From an uncultured Hyphomonadaceae bacterium (lineage in GTDB: Bacteria; Pseudomonadota; Alphaproteobacteria; Caulobacterales; Hyphomonadaceae): a stretch of DNA of 64,000 nt. Location: assembly GCA_938084575.1 (NCBI GenBank), contig CALKFG010000006.1:124001-188000 (forward strand), written 5' to 3'. Both the position numbers and the translations under genes were made by a program. Positions 24,918 to 35,044 of the stretch are shown piece by piece (position 1 is the stretch's first letter; each line of letters opens with the position of its first letter). The notes under the pieces were generated by a model. The model had not been told where the DNA came from. It saw nothing but the letters and a program-made list of their open reading frames with translations, and searched no databases.

Positions 24918-25847
24918 TTAATCCCAGACGATCTCATCATCTGTATAGCCCTGAAAATAAAGCGCGGCTGTCAGGTCCGTATGCCGAATTGCAGCATCTG
25001 ACGCCTCTGCGACAACGGGCTTGGCATGAACCGCCAAACCCAATCCGGCCGCCATGATCATGGCCAGGTCATTTGCCCCGTCGCCCATAGCCAGACAGTC
25101 TTCCGGTCCCAGCCCCTGTTCGCGTGCTGTGTTCACAAGCGCATCACGCTTTGCTTCCCGTCCCAGAATGGGCTGTCCGACCGCCCCGGTCAGCCGCGTC
25201 CCGTCATCCAGCAGCCGGTTTCCCTGATCGGCATGGAAGCCAATGGTTTCGGCCACGCGCGAGGTAAAATAGGTAAAGCCACCTGAGACGAGAAGGCAGT
25301 GTGCGCCATGGCGTGCCATGGTCGCAACCAGGGCCCGTGCGCCGGGCATGATGGTAATTCGTTCCTCATAGCACTGGCTCAGCGCGTCCAGGGACAAGCC
25401 GTTCAAACGCGCAACACGCTCTGTCAGAGCGCCCTCAAAATCGAGATCTCCAGCCATGGCTCTTGCGGTAATCGCCGCGATTTCATCCTTTATGCCGGCA
25501 TAGCCGGCGAGTTCGTCCAGACACTCCTGTTCGATCATCGTGGAGTCCATGTCCGATACCAGAAGGCGCTTACGTCGGTTCGTGGTGTCCAGCAAAGCGA
25601 CATCAACCCCGGCTGGCATGTTTTGCTCCAGCGTTTCACGGACACCAATAGTTGTGTCAGTCAGACTTACGTTCCGTTCGATCGCAACCCAGCCTCCCGA
25701 CTGTCCGAGAATATGTGGCGCCCCGCTGGGGGTGAGCCGGGCCAGCTTGCTGGCGGCCTCCAGCGCGTTATTCAAGGCATGCGCACCCATGCTGACCGGT
25801 GCTACGCCGACAAGGATTTTCGGTCGTGGCGAAAGATTTCGTGTCAT
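24918..25847 (-). CDS. serB: Phosphoserine phosphatase SerB
   Basis: A 309-residue HAD-superfamily enzyme. The nucleophile motif is DMDSTMIEQECLDEL at residues 99-113 (Asp99, Asp101). The motif II serine is in LLVSGGFTYF and the motif III/IV region is MGDGANDLAMI near residue 260, giving the Mg2+ site. A divergent N-terminal domain of about 90 residues precedes the phosphatase, as in SerB proteins with ACT-like extensions. The enzyme dephosphorylates O-phosphoserine to serine in the last step of serine synthesis. It is convergent with degP and divergent from miaA. Confidence 0.94.
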   Translation of the reverse strand: MTRNLSPRPKILVGVAPVSMGAHALNNALEAASKLARLTPSGAPHILGQSGGWVAIERNVSLTDTTIGVRETLEQNMPAGVDVALLDTTNRRKRLLVSDMDSTMIEQECLDELAGYAGIKDEIAAITARAMAGDLDFEGALTERVARLNGLSLDALSQCYEERITIMPGARALVATMARHGAHCLLVSGGFTYFTSRVAETIGFHADQGNRLLDDGTRLTGAVGQPILGREAKRDALVNTAREQGLGPEDCLAMGDGANDLAMIMAAGLGLAVHAKPVVAEASDAAIRHTDLTAALYFQGYTDDEIVWD

Positions 25848-25899
25848 CGGGAGGATCTCTGTCTTTACGCGGGCGGAGGCTCTTCTTACGACTACAAGG

Positions 25900-26832
25900 A
25901 TGCAGACTGCAATCTTGATTTACGGACCGACGGCGAGCGGAAAGACGGAATTGTCGCTCGATTTGGCCGAACGTCTGAACGGCGAAGTTGTAAACGCCGA
26001 TTCCATGCAGGTCTATCGGGATCTCAAAGTGGTATCAGCGCGTCCCGGGCAAGATGAAACTGGCGATATACCACATCATCTTTTTGGACATCTGCCCGCT
26101 TCTGAACGCTACTCGACCGGGCGGTGGCTGCGCGATGCCAGCCAGATCATTGAGGATATTTGGAAGCGTGGGAAATTGCCCATCGTTACAGGCGGAACAG
26201 GTCTGTATCATCTGGCTCTGGTCGAAGGTCTGTCGGAAATTCCGCCTATTCCGGACGAGGTTCGCCATGATGTTGCCAGCTGGCTGCGCGACAGGGGGGT
26301 CGAGGGCTTGTATGCCCAGTTGAAACAAAGGGATGCCGATGCGGCAGCGATTTTGAATCCCTCCGACCGCCAGCGTATTGCGCGCGCGCTGGAGGTGTTT
26401 ACCGCCACCGGACAATCCATCACCAGCTTTCGGGGGAAACGTAAGCCCCCCATCATGACTTCGGGACAATGGCTTGGCATCGCTCTAACGCCGCCGCGCG
26501 CGCGTCTTTACGCCCGGATTGATAAACGATTTGAGGGGATGCTGATGGAAGGTGCCATGGAAGAAGCGCGCGGATTATTGGCGCAGGACCTGGCAGAAGA
26601 TCTGCCGGCTATGAAGGCCGCCGGAATCCCATGGCTTTTGGCGTATCTTCGAAAAGAGATCAGTGCCGAGCTTGCGGCTCAGAATGCCAAGCGGGACACA
26701 CGGCGTTATGCGAAACGGCAATTCACCTGGATTGGACGGCAGTTTCCTTTTTGGGTTCGTTTGCCCGGTTTGCAGCTTGAGGCGCGCCGAAGGGTAATTC
26801 TTGCTTTACACAAGGAACTTGACGGGGGTTAG
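25900..26832 (+). CDS. miaA: tRNA dimethylallyltransferase MiaA
   Basis: A 310-residue enzyme from the ATG at 25900. The frame is open from 25540, but that region is antisense to serB. The P-loop GPTASGKT is at residues 9-16; then come NADSMQVYRDLKVVSARP, TGGTGLYHLALVEGL and the C-terminal KRQFTWIGRQ, all typical of MiaA. It transfers a dimethylallyl group to N6 of A37 in tRNAs that read UNN codons. Its 3' end overlaps a plausible promoter for the following ilv operon. It is divergent from serB. Confidence 0.95.
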   Translation: MQTAILIYGPTASGKTELSLDLAERLNGEVVNADSMQVYRDLKVVSARPGQDETGDIPHHLFGHLPASERYSTGRWLRDASQIIEDIWKRGKLPIVTGGTGLYHLALVEGLSEIPPIPDEVRHDVASWLRDRGVEGLYAQLKQRDADAAAILNPSDRQRIARALEVFTATGQSITSFRGKRKPPIMTSGQWLGIALTPPRARLYARIDKRFEGMLMEGAMEEARGLLAQDLAEDLPAMKAAGIPWLLAYLRKEISAELAAQNAKRDTRRYAKRQFTWIGRQFPFWVRLPGLQLEARRRVILALHKELDGG

Positions 26833-26847
26833 GGGGTCAGTTATTCC
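26819..26847 (+). promoter_or_regulatory. Candidate promoter for the ilvB leader
   Basis: TTGACG at 26819-26824 is followed after 17 bases by TATTCC at 26842-26847. The -35 is close to consensus and the -10 only partly so. It overlaps the last codons of miaA and would start transcription just before the leader peptide ribosome site. Support is by position and spacing only. Confidence 0.4.
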
Positions 26848-26878
26848 CCGCCGCAACGGTTTTTGGAGGAAACGCCCA

Positions 26879-26917
26879 ATGCGATCCATGCTCGGTGTGG
26901 TGATGTTGCACGTGTAG
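26879..26917 (+). CDS. ilv operon leader peptide
   Basis: A 12-residue reading frame, MRSMLGVVMLHV and a TAG stop. A strong GGAGGA ribosome site sits about 9 bases before the ATG. Five of the 12 codons encode leucine or valine (CTC, GTG, GTG, TTG, GTG), exactly the kind of control codons used for branched-chain amino acid attenuation. It ends 35 bases before a terminator hairpin that precedes ilvB. The frame is far below usual gene-length cut-offs. Function is inferred from position, codon content and the hairpin. Confidence 0.7.
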   Translation: MRSMLGVVMLHV

Positions 26918-26951
26918 CTGGTGTTTTGCCAGCTGCAGGTGCTTGCCGTCG

Positions 26952-26977
26952 GGGTCTCTGAAAAGGGGCCCTTTTTT
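26952..26977 (+). terminator. Attenuator terminator upstream of ilvB
   Basis: A stem GGGTCTC (26952-26958) pairs with GGGGCCC (26965-26971) as seven pairs including two G-U, around a six-base loop, followed by six T residues (26972-26977). The site lies between the leader peptide and ilvB, so it fits an intrinsic terminator that is relieved when the ribosome stalls on the leader Leu/Val codons. Another small hairpin (GCTGG/CCAGC) sits just after the leader stop. Confidence 0.65.
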
Positions 26978-27030
26978 ATTACTCGCCCTGTTCCGTATTT
27001 ATAGTAACCAAAACACCAAAGGACCCTGTT

Positions 27031-28809
27031 ATGGAAACGCAGACCCCGACAGAGACAACCGCCTCAACCCGCATGATGACCGGAGCCGAGATTGTGATCG
27101 AGGCCTTCAAGGAACATGGCGTCGATGTCATTTTCGGGTATCCGGGCGGTGCTGTGCTGCCCATCTATGACGCCTTGTTCGAAGCCGAGGAGGTTCATCA
27201 TGTCCTGGTTCGCCACGAACAGGGGGCAGGTCATGCGGCTGAAGGATATGCCCGCTCGACGGGGCGACCAGGAGTTGCTTTGGTAACATCCGGTCCTGGT
27301 GCGACCAATATGGTCACGCCAATTACCGACGCGATGATGGATTCGATCCCCATGGTGGTGATCACGGGCCAGGTTCCGACGCATCTTATCGGCACGGATG
27401 CATTTCAGGAGTGTGATACGGTTGGCATCACCCGGGGGTGTGCCAAGCACAATTACCTCGTGATGCATGTCGATGATTTAGCCCGGACACTGCATGAGGC
27501 ATTTCTGATCGCGACAACCGGTCGTCCAGGCCCTGTCGTGGTTGATATTCCCAAGGACGTCCAGTTCGCGACCGGGGCCTATGTCCGCCATGAGGGGATC
27601 AGGAAGGCAACCTACAAACCTCAAACCGAGCCGCATCCGGTGGTGATCGAAGAAGCGGTTGCCCTGATGCGCAAGGCGCAGCGTCCAGTGTTCTACACCG
27701 GGGGAGGCGTGATCAATTCGGGCCCGGCGGCGTCAGAGGCTTTGCGTGCCTTGCAGGCGGAAACCGGGATCCCTGTGACCAGTACCCTGATGGGCCTCGG
27801 TGCGTTTCCTGCGTCTCATCCGGACTGGCTTGGAATGCTTGGCATGCATGGTTCTTATCAGGCCAATCATGCGATGCATGACTGTGATCTGATGATTTGT
27901 GTGGGGGCCCGGTTCGACGATCGTGTGACCGGTCGGATCGACGCCTTTTCTCCGGGTTCAAAGAAAATCCACATCGATATTGACCCGAGCTCAATCAATA
28001 AAGTGATCCGGGTCGACCTTCCGATCATTGCCGATTGTGGCCGCGCGCTGGAGGCCCTCTTGACGGCCTGGAAAGGCAGCCGCGCCGTCGCGCCGGATCT
28101 CTCTCACTGGAAAGACGAGATCAATGTCTGGCGTGCCCGGAATTGTTTTGCCTATGAGCCCAGCGATACAGTGATTAAACCGCAATATGCGGTCGAGCGG
28201 CTCTACGAGCTGACCAAATCGTATAACCCGTATATTTCGACCGAGGTTGGCCAACATCAGATGTGGGCCGCACAGCACTTTCATTTCGAAGATCCCAATC
28301 ACTGGATGACATCTGGAGGTCTCGGGACCATGGGATATGGTCTCCCAGCCGCGGTGGGCATTCAGGCCGCGCATCCGGGTGCGCTGGTCATCGATATTGC
28401 GGGAGAAGCGAGTGTGCAGATGGTGATGCAGGAGCTTTCGACCGCGGTTCAGCACGAGTTCCCAATCAAGATTTTCATCCTGAACAATGAGTGGATGGGA
28501 ATGGTCCGCCAATGGCAGGAATTGCTGCATGGCGAACGCTATTCACATTCCTATTCGGAAAGCCTTCCCGATTTTGTCAAACTGGCCGAGGCTTATGGCG
28601 CAAAGGGACTTTCCTGTTCTGACCCGAAAAAACTGGATGCCGCGATATTGGACATGATCAACCATGATGGCCCCGTGGTTTTTGACTGCCGGGTTGCCAA
28701 GGAAGAAAATTGCCTGCCGATGATTCCTTCAGGCGCGGCACACAATGAGATGATCCTGTCCAAGATTTCAGGTGATGAGATTAGTGAAGCTGGCCGCAAG
28801 CTGGTGTGA
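27031..28809 (+). CDS. ilvB: Acetolactate synthase large subunit
   Basis: A 592-residue thiamine diphosphate enzyme. The N-terminal PYR-type domain has FGYPGGAVLPIYDAL and catalytic Glu63 in VRHEQGAGHAAEGYARS. The central FAD/Rossmann-like domain carries VGARFDDRVTGR. The C-terminal TPP motif reads IDIAGEASVQM...NNEWMGMVRQWQELL, the form common in alphaproteobacterial AHAS. The enzyme condenses two pyruvates, or pyruvate with 2-oxobutyrate, at the start of Val/Leu/Ile synthesis. The SD is AAAGGA. The regulatory subunit follows at 28909 and ilvC at 29500, behind the attenuator at 26879-26977. Confidence 0.96.
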   Translation: METQTPTETTASTRMMTGAEIVIEAFKEHGVDVIFGYPGGAVLPIYDALFEAEEVHHVLVRHEQGAGHAAEGYARSTGRPGVALVTSGPGATNMVTPITDAMMDSIPMVVITGQVPTHLIGTDAFQECDTVGITRGCAKHNYLVMHVDDLARTLHEAFLIATTGRPGPVVVDIPKDVQFATGAYVRHEGIRKATYKPQTEPHPVVIEEAVALMRKAQRPVFYTGGGVINSGPAASEALRALQAETGIPVTSTLMGLGAFPASHPDWLGMLGMHGSYQANHAMHDCDLMICVGARFDDRVTGRIDAFSPGSKKIHIDIDPSSINKVIRVDLPIIADCGRALEALLTAWKGSRAVAPDLSHWKDEINVWRARNCFAYEPSDTVIKPQYAVERLYELTKSYNPYISTEVGQHQMWAAQHFHFEDPNHWMTSGGLGTMGYGLPAAVGIQAAHPGALVIDIAGEASVQMVMQELSTAVQHEFPIKIFILNNEWMGMVRQWQELLHGERYSHSYSESLPDFVKLAEAYGAKGLSCSDPKKLDAAILDMINHDGPVVFDCRVAKEENCLPMIPSGAAHNEMILSKISGDEISEAGRKLV

Positions 28810-28908
28810 GTGGAATAGAAGCCATGCGTCCAGGGGCCTTTCCGAAACCTGCCGCGTCTGGCATGGGAGAGCTGATGGGCCGGATAGGTCCTGGGGAGTG
28901 GCTAAGAA

Positions 28909-29451
28909 ATGGATGATCCAGCAAGCGCTTATGATATGAGCCACATCGATGAGCAGGCGGAAAAGTGTACCCTTGCCATCCTGGTAGATAACGAGCCCGG
29001 GGTTCTTGGCCGGGTTGTCGGGCTGTTTTCAGCGCGCGGCTATAATATTGAAAGCCTGACGGTTGCAGAGGTTGACCAAAGGCGGCATCGATCCCGCATT
29101 ACGATCGTCACCATCGGCACGCCGGCCATGCTGACGCAAATCAAGGCCCAGCTTCTTCGCCTCGTGCCTGTCGCCACTGTAACGGATATCAGCAAGTCGC
29201 GGCTTGGACTTGAGCGTGAACTGACGCTCCTTAAAGTCGCGGGGAAAGGCGAGAAGCGGGTCGAAGCGCTGCGCATTGCCGAAATTTTCCGTGCACGCGT
29301 CGTCGACACGACCAATGAGAGCTTTATTTTTGAGTTGACCGGCTCCAGCGAGAAGATTGATGAGTTCCGGAACCTGATGAAGCCTCTGGGGTTGATCGAA
29401 ATCAGCCGCACCGGCGTTCTTTCCATCAAGCGTGGCGCCGAAGCCAGCTAA
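28909..29451 (+). CDS. ilvN: Acetolactate synthase small (regulatory) subunit
   Basis: A 180-residue regulatory subunit. The first ACT domain begins CTLAILVDNEPGVLGRVVGLFSARGYNIESL, where valine binds in homologues; a second half-domain covers roughly residues 95-175 (LTLLKVAGKGEKRVEALRIAEIFRARVVD). It binds the catalytic subunit and confers valine feedback. The gap to ilvB is 99 bases and to ilvC 48 bases, so one transcript is likely. The symbol ilvH is also used for this protein. Confidence 0.95.
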   Translation: MDDPASAYDMSHIDEQAEKCTLAILVDNEPGVLGRVVGLFSARGYNIESLTVAEVDQRRHRSRITIVTIGTPAMLTQIKAQLLRLVPVATVTDISKSRLGLERELTLLKVAGKGEKRVEALRIAEIFRARVVDTTNESFIFELTGSSEKIDEFRNLMKPLGLIEISRTGVLSIKRGAEAS

Positions 29452-29466
29452 AAATTGACCAATTAA

Positions 29467-30516
<1,050 letters not shown>

Positions 30517-30527
30517 GGCGGTCAAAC

Positions 30528-31928
30528 ATGGTCGGATTACATGCAACGTCCCGGCTGCGTGGCCGCAAGGCGAAGATTGTTGCGACGCTGGGCCCGGGCA
30601 GTTCTGCTCCGGGGACGATACGCTTGCTTGCAGAGGCCGGCGTTGATGTTTTCCGGTTGAATTTTAGTCATGGCAGTCATGATCAGCATGCCGCGACCTA
30701 TGCGGCTATTCGCGACGCAGAGCTGACGCTCGGCCGGCCTCTCGCTGTTTTGGCGGATCTCCAGGGGCCCAAGATCCGGGTCGGACAGTTTCCGGGGGGT
30801 GCTCTGAAACTCGGCTTCCGTTCTGAATATGACCTGGTCGTCGGTGAGGCGACCGATCAGCCTGACACCATTCCTGTACCGCGGGCGGAGATCCTGTCGG
30901 TTCTGGAAGTCGGTGATGTGGTGCTTGCGGATGATGGTCTGCTGATTTTTACCGTCATTCAGGCAGGTCATGCGCCAAAAGTCCGGTCGGAGTTTCCCGG
31001 GACGCTGAAGGACCGCAAAGGCTTCACAATAAGGGGCAAGACTTTGCCGGTCCCTGCGCTCTCGACCAAGGACCGGACGGATCTGGCTTTCGCCCTTGAT
31101 CTGGGGGCTGATTTGATGGCGCTGAGCTTTGTGCAGACGGCTGACGATGTCTTTGAGGCGCGCGAGCTGATTGGCGAGCGCGCCATGATCGTTTCAAAAA
31201 TCGAAAAACCCGGTGCCATTTCAGAGATCGACAAGATTGTTGCGGCTACCGATGCAATTATGATTGCGCGGGGCGATCTTGGAGTCGAGTTTCCCCCGGA
31301 GGATGTTCCCATCATCCAGCGCGATATTGTGCGCAGGTCGCGCGAGGCGGGTAAGCCGGTCATTGTCGCGACCCAGATGCTGGAGAGCATGGTTGAGAAT
31401 GCGGCGCCCACGCGGGCGGAATCCTCTGACGTCGCCACGGCGATCTATCAGGGGTGTGATGCTGTGATGTTGTCGGCGGAGACAGCCGTCGGGCGGCATC
31501 CTGCCACGGCCGTTGCGATTATGAGCCGGATCATCAAGGCTGTTGAGGCTGCGGGCGACTTCCGGCAAGCGCTCGACCAGTTTCATGGCGGCGGCGCAGC
31601 GCGGGATGACATTGACACTATTGGAGAGGCCGCTCACGCTATCGCCGCGCGGAATAACGCCCCTTTGGCGCTCCGCACAGGCGATATTATGCGTTTGGCA
31701 CAATTTTCCCGGATCCGGGGCGAGCAACCGATTCTTTACGGGTCGCTGGATGATCGAAGGCTCCGCCAGGCTCAGCTGCTTTGGGGGGTTCATGCTGCCC
31801 GTATGGCTCCAGGGGATGACTGGGCACGGCGCTTAATGCAGGCGACCGACCTGACCGGCCCCGTCGCCTATGCCGCCTGGCAGGGTGGAGACGGTCACTG
31901 GGCCTGGGCTGTCGGCGTTGAATCCTAG
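30528..31928 (+). CDS. pyk: Pyruvate kinase
   Basis: A 466-residue glycolytic enzyme. The N-terminal RGRKAKIVATLGPGSSAPGTI and VFRLNFSHGSHD hold substrate- and K+/Mg2+-site residues. LADLQGPKIRVG, the catalytic-lysine block MIVSKIEKPGAI, the metal-site IARGDLGVEFP and MLESMVENAAPTRAESSDVA are all present. The C-terminal domain ends near residue 466. It makes pyruvate and ATP from phosphoenolpyruvate; pyruvate feeds IlvB encoded just upstream. It starts 11 bases after ilvC, so it may ride on the ilv transcript. Confidence 0.95.
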   Translation: MVGLHATSRLRGRKAKIVATLGPGSSAPGTIRLLAEAGVDVFRLNFSHGSHDQHAATYAAIRDAELTLGRPLAVLADLQGPKIRVGQFPGGALKLGFRSEYDLVVGEATDQPDTIPVPRAEILSVLEVGDVVLADDGLLIFTVIQAGHAPKVRSEFPGTLKDRKGFTIRGKTLPVPALSTKDRTDLAFALDLGADLMALSFVQTADDVFEARELIGERAMIVSKIEKPGAISEIDKIVAATDAIMIARGDLGVEFPPEDVPIIQRDIVRRSREAGKPVIVATQMLESMVENAAPTRAESSDVATAIYQGCDAVMLSAETAVGRHPATAVAIMSRIIKAVEAAGDFRQALDQFHGGGAARDDIDTIGEAAHAIAARNNAPLALRTGDIMRLAQFSRIRGEQPILYGSLDDRRLRQAQLLWGVHAARMAPGDDWARRLMQATDLTGPVAYAAWQGGDGHWAWAVGVES

Positions 31929-32036
31929 CGGAGCCCGGCGATATCGCTTCGTCTTCTCTCTTTTTTCTGTGCCGGCGAATCCCCATACGACCTGACCGGT
32001 GTCCTTGTCCTGCCTGACTGATTTCTGGAGATCCTT

Positions 32037-33014
32037 ATGGCTGATACTCAAACCACTACTCGCCATGCCGAGGTCCTGATCATCGGATCGGGCCCAGCCG
32101 GCTGGACAGCAGCCGTCTATGCCGCGCGCGCGATGCGCAAAACTCTGGTCGTCGCGGGCATGCAGCCAGGAGGGCAGCTGACCATTACGACCGACGTGGA
32201 GAATTATCCCGGCTTTGCAGAGATTCAAGGCCCTGAGCTGATGGAGAAGATGCAGGACCATGCCCTGAAAATGGGTGCGGAGATGGCCGAGGATCACATT
32301 GCGGAGGTCGACTTTGACAGCCGGCCGTTTCGCGCCATTGGTGAGAGTGGGACCGTCTACACTGGCGATAGTCTGATTATTTCGACGGGTGCACAGGCGA
32401 AATGGCTGGGCCTGGCCAGCGAGCGTAAATTTCAGGGATTTGGAGTCTCCGCCTGTGCGACATGTGATGGCTTCTTTTATCGTGGAAAAGAGGTCGCGGT
32501 GGTCGGCGGGGGCAATACAGCGGTTGAGGAAGCTCTTTTTCTCACCAATTTTGCCTCCAAGGTCACACTCATTCATCGTCGGGACAGCCTGAGGGCGGAG
32601 AAAATCCTGCAGCATCGCCTGCTGAACCATCCCAAGGTTGATGTCCGCTGGAACGCAGAACTGGACGAGGTCCTGGGCGATGATGACCCTCTGGGCGTCA
32701 CCGGTATCCGGCTTAAGGACCGGACGTCCGGTCAGATGGAAACACTTGCTGTGCATGGTGTTTTCATTGCGATCGGGCACGCACCAGCGACCGAGCTTTT
32801 TGTCGGTAAACTCGACATGCAGGACAATGGCTATCTGATCACCGCGCCCGATTCGACGGCGACGAATATTCCGGGGGTGTTTGCCGCGGGTGACGTGACC
32901 GACGAGACGTATCGCCAGGCCGTGACCGCTGCGGGTATGGGCTGCATGGCCGCACTGGAGGCCGAGCGATACCTGGATGAGCAGGGCGCGTTGCAAGCGG
33001 TTTCGACAGCTTAG
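32037..33014 (+). CDS. trxB: Thioredoxin-disulfide reductase
   Basis: A 325-residue low-molecular-weight thioredoxin reductase. The FAD motif is IIGSGPAGWTAAVYAARA at residues 15-32, the redox-active site is CATC at 140-143 in SACATCDGFFYRG, and the NADPH motif is VVGGGNTAVEEALFL. The C-terminal FAD motif GVFAAGDVTDETYRQAVTAAGMGCMAA is intact. It reduces thioredoxin in the cytosol with NADPH. No thioredoxin gene adjoins. Confidence 0.96.
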   Translation: MADTQTTTRHAEVLIIGSGPAGWTAAVYAARAMRKTLVVAGMQPGGQLTITTDVENYPGFAEIQGPELMEKMQDHALKMGAEMAEDHIAEVDFDSRPFRAIGESGTVYTGDSLIISTGAQAKWLGLASERKFQGFGVSACATCDGFFYRGKEVAVVGGGNTAVEEALFLTNFASKVTLIHRRDSLRAEKILQHRLLNHPKVDVRWNAELDEVLGDDDPLGVTGIRLKDRTSGQMETLAVHGVFIAIGHAPATELFVGKLDMQDNGYLITAPDSTATNIPGVFAAGDVTDETYRQAVTAAGMGCMAALEAERYLDEQGALQAVSTA

Positions 33015-33065
33015 CCCGACGGTCGTCTTCCCCGCCTGTGATGTCCTCGAAGCGGCCTGGCTCGG

Positions 33066-33821
33066 TCACAGCAGGGTATTGGCCAGTCGGCGTACTTCCG
33101 TTGCAGGCTCCTGGTTCAGCGCCTCCAGCAGAAGACCGGCGCGTGCCCGCATGGTCGCTTCCAGAGATGTGTCGCTTTGTGCCGCCAGGGCACGGTCCAG
33201 CGCGGTACGAATGTCACGGCTGTGACGCTGCGGGTTGAGGGCAGCCAGTGCCCGCGCATATTGCCAGTGGATCGCTGCGTCGTCCGGCTCAATGTCAATT
33301 GCATGATGGTAGTGATCCTGCGCAGACGCCAGCGATGCACCCATCAGTGCGGCGCCGAAGCGGCCGCCTCGTCGAACCACCTCAATATGCCAGACCGCCA
33401 GGAAGCTGTGCGAATATGGATTGTCGGGGTCATCGGAGAGCACGCTGAGAACGAGATCACGGGCGGTCTCGCCATAACCTGACCGCAAAGCCTCCCGTGC
33501 GCTCAGGGGCCGGGCTTTGAGTGACAGGGCGATGGCCAGCTGTAATCGACCCTCAATATGGTCTGGTTCCCGGTCGAGGGCTGAGCGGGCCAGAGATTCA
33601 GCCTGCTCAACGTCCGTTAAGGGAACGCGCACAGGAGACGATATGACGATCGCAGCCAGCTGGCTGCGCGCCGCAAAGGCGAGGCTGTCGGCGGTATCTT
33701 CTGCCTGCGCCAACCGGGCCGCTTCGCGGAAATTTCCGGCAAGGAAGGCGTCATGGGAGGGCGCTGTATCGGCAAAGGCACAGGGTGCACAAAGCAGACA
33801 GAAGGCGACAAAGCGGTTCAT
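33066..33821 (-). CDS. TPR-containing protein with signal peptide
   Basis: A 251-residue protein; the start at 33821 yields a clear signal peptide (MNRFVAFCLLCAPCAFADTA), whereas the upstream frame to 33875 would bury it. The mature protein is all-helical with Ala/Leu-rich tetratricopeptide-like repeats, such as AESLARSALDREPDHIEGRLQLAIALS and HYHHAIDIEPDDAAIHWQYARALAAL. It is exported to the periplasm. Partners are unknown; TPR domains usually scaffold proteins. It is convergent with trxB and divergent from the oxidase gene. Confidence 0.82.
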   Translation of the reverse strand: MNRFVAFCLLCAPCAFADTAPSHDAFLAGNFREAARLAQAEDTADSLAFAARSQLAAIVISSPVRVPLTDVEQAESLARSALDREPDHIEGRLQLAIALSLKARPLSAREALRSGYGETARDLVLSVLSDDPDNPYSHSFLAVWHIEVVRRGGRFGAALMGASLASAQDHYHHAIDIEPDDAAIHWQYARALAALNPQRHSRDIRTALDRALAAQSDTSLEATMRARAGLLLEALNQEPATEVRRLANTLL

Positions 33822-33883
33822 TTCGGACACTATAGCGTGAAGCGGTAAGACACCCAAACCCGGCGCCGGAGGCACATCGTATT

Positions 33884-34996
33884 ATGGACCGAGTAGACGC
33901 GGATTTCATTGTCATCGGTGCCGGTGTGATCGGCCTCGCCATCGCGCGTGCCGCCGCATTGAAGGGGCGAGACGTGATCGTGCTGGAGGCTGAATCACTG
34001 ATTGCATCGCACACGTCCTCGCGGAATTCCGAGGTCATCCATGCCGGCCTGTACTATGCCGCCGGCTCGCTTAAGGCCCGGCACAGTGTCCTTGGGCGTC
34101 GGGCATTGTATGCCTATCTCGACACCCACGCCATCGATTTTCGAAAGTGCGGAAAGCTGGTCGTGGCCGAACCGGATCAGCTCCAGCAGCTGTCCGACCT
34201 TCACCGCAGCGGCGTGGCGAACGGGGTTGAAAACCTTCACCTTCTCGACGGCGACGAGGCCCGGGCCCTGGAACCGGCCTTGCATCCCGGGCTGGCGGCA
34301 GCGTTAAGTTCGCCTGAAACCGGGATTTTCGACAGCCATGCCTTTTTCCTGGCGCTGCAGGGTGAGCTTGAGGATCATGGCGGGTCCGTCGCGTTCCGCA
34401 CCCCGCTGATCAGGGGGGCGGTGGCGGCAGAAGGTATGGTCCTGGAGACCGGCGGAGCGGCACCGGCGCGGATCCATGCCGGAACCGTGGTGAACGCGGC
34501 GGGGCATCACGCCATCGCGGTGGCCAGGGCGATTGACGGACCGCATATCGCCGCCCTGCCCACGCCACGTTTTGTCAAAGGAAGCTATTTCAGTATTGCC
34601 GGCCGGACTCCGTTTTCGCGCCTGATTTATCCCATGCCCGGGACCGCCAGCCTCGGCTTGCACCTGACGGTTGATTTGGGTGGACGGGGCAAGCTTGGAC
34701 CGGATGCCGAATGGTTGCCCGAGGACGCCGCGCCGCCATTCGATTACGAGGTCGACCCGTCGCGAAGCGACGCTTTCTATGCCGCAGCACGCCGCTATTG
34801 GCCGGGCCTGCCAGATCATGCCCTGTCGCCGGACTATGCCGGGGTTCGGCCAAAGCTTGTCGGTCCCGGCGACCCTTCAGGCGATTTCCGGATTGACCTG
34901 GTGGAAAATAAACTGGTCAACCTCCTCGGCATGGAGAGCCCGGGTCTGACCTCATCCCTGTCGGTCGCCGACCATGTCATGGCGCTGCTGGAATGA
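33884..34996 (+). CDS. FAD-dependent oxidoreductase, LhgO (L-2-hydroxyglutarate oxidase)-like
   Basis: A 370-residue DAO-fold flavoenzyme. The motif VIGAGVIGLAIARAAALKG is at residues 10-28, and the LhgO/DadA family block SRNSEVIHAGLYYAAGSLKARHSVLGRRALYAYL follows at about residues 46-79. FVKGSYFSIAGRTPFSRLIYPMP and the C-terminal GMESPGLTSSLSVADHVMALL match L-2-hydroxyglutarate oxidase relatives. It would oxidise an alpha-hydroxy acid, possibly L-2-hydroxyglutarate, feeding electrons to the respiratory chain. The exact substrate is inference. Confidence 0.85.
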   Translation: MDRVDADFIVIGAGVIGLAIARAAALKGRDVIVLEAESLIASHTSSRNSEVIHAGLYYAAGSLKARHSVLGRRALYAYLDTHAIDFRKCGKLVVAEPDQLQQLSDLHRSGVANGVENLHLLDGDEARALEPALHPGLAAALSSPETGIFDSHAFFLALQGELEDHGGSVAFRTPLIRGAVAAEGMVLETGGAAPARIHAGTVVNAAGHHAIAVARAIDGPHIAALPTPRFVKGSYFSIAGRTPFSRLIYPMPGTASLGLHLTVDLGGRGKLGPDAEWLPEDAAPPFDYEVDPSRSDAFYAAARRYWPGLPDHALSPDYAGVRPKLVGPGDPSGDFRIDLVENKLVNLLGMESPGLTSSLSVADHVMALLE

Positions 34997-35001
34997 AGGA
35001 G

Positions 35002-35030
35002 TTGCCTGCAGCGAACACGCCGTGTAAGGG
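35002..35030 (+). promoter_or_regulatory. Candidate tRNA promoter
   Basis: TTGCCT (35002-35007), a spacer of about 17 bases and TAAGGG (35025-35030) would place the start point about 8 bases before the tRNA 5' end. The -10 box is weak, so this is only positional support. Confidence 0.3.
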
Positions 35031-35044
35031 ACATCGCTTCCCGT

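Noticed and set aside
25540-25899. N-terminal extension of MiaA
   Set aside because: It is antisense to serB; MiaA homology begins at the ATG at 25900.
31833-32996. 387-codon minus-strand frame across trxB
   Set aside because: Shadow of trxB, which has its CATC and FAD motifs on the plus strand.
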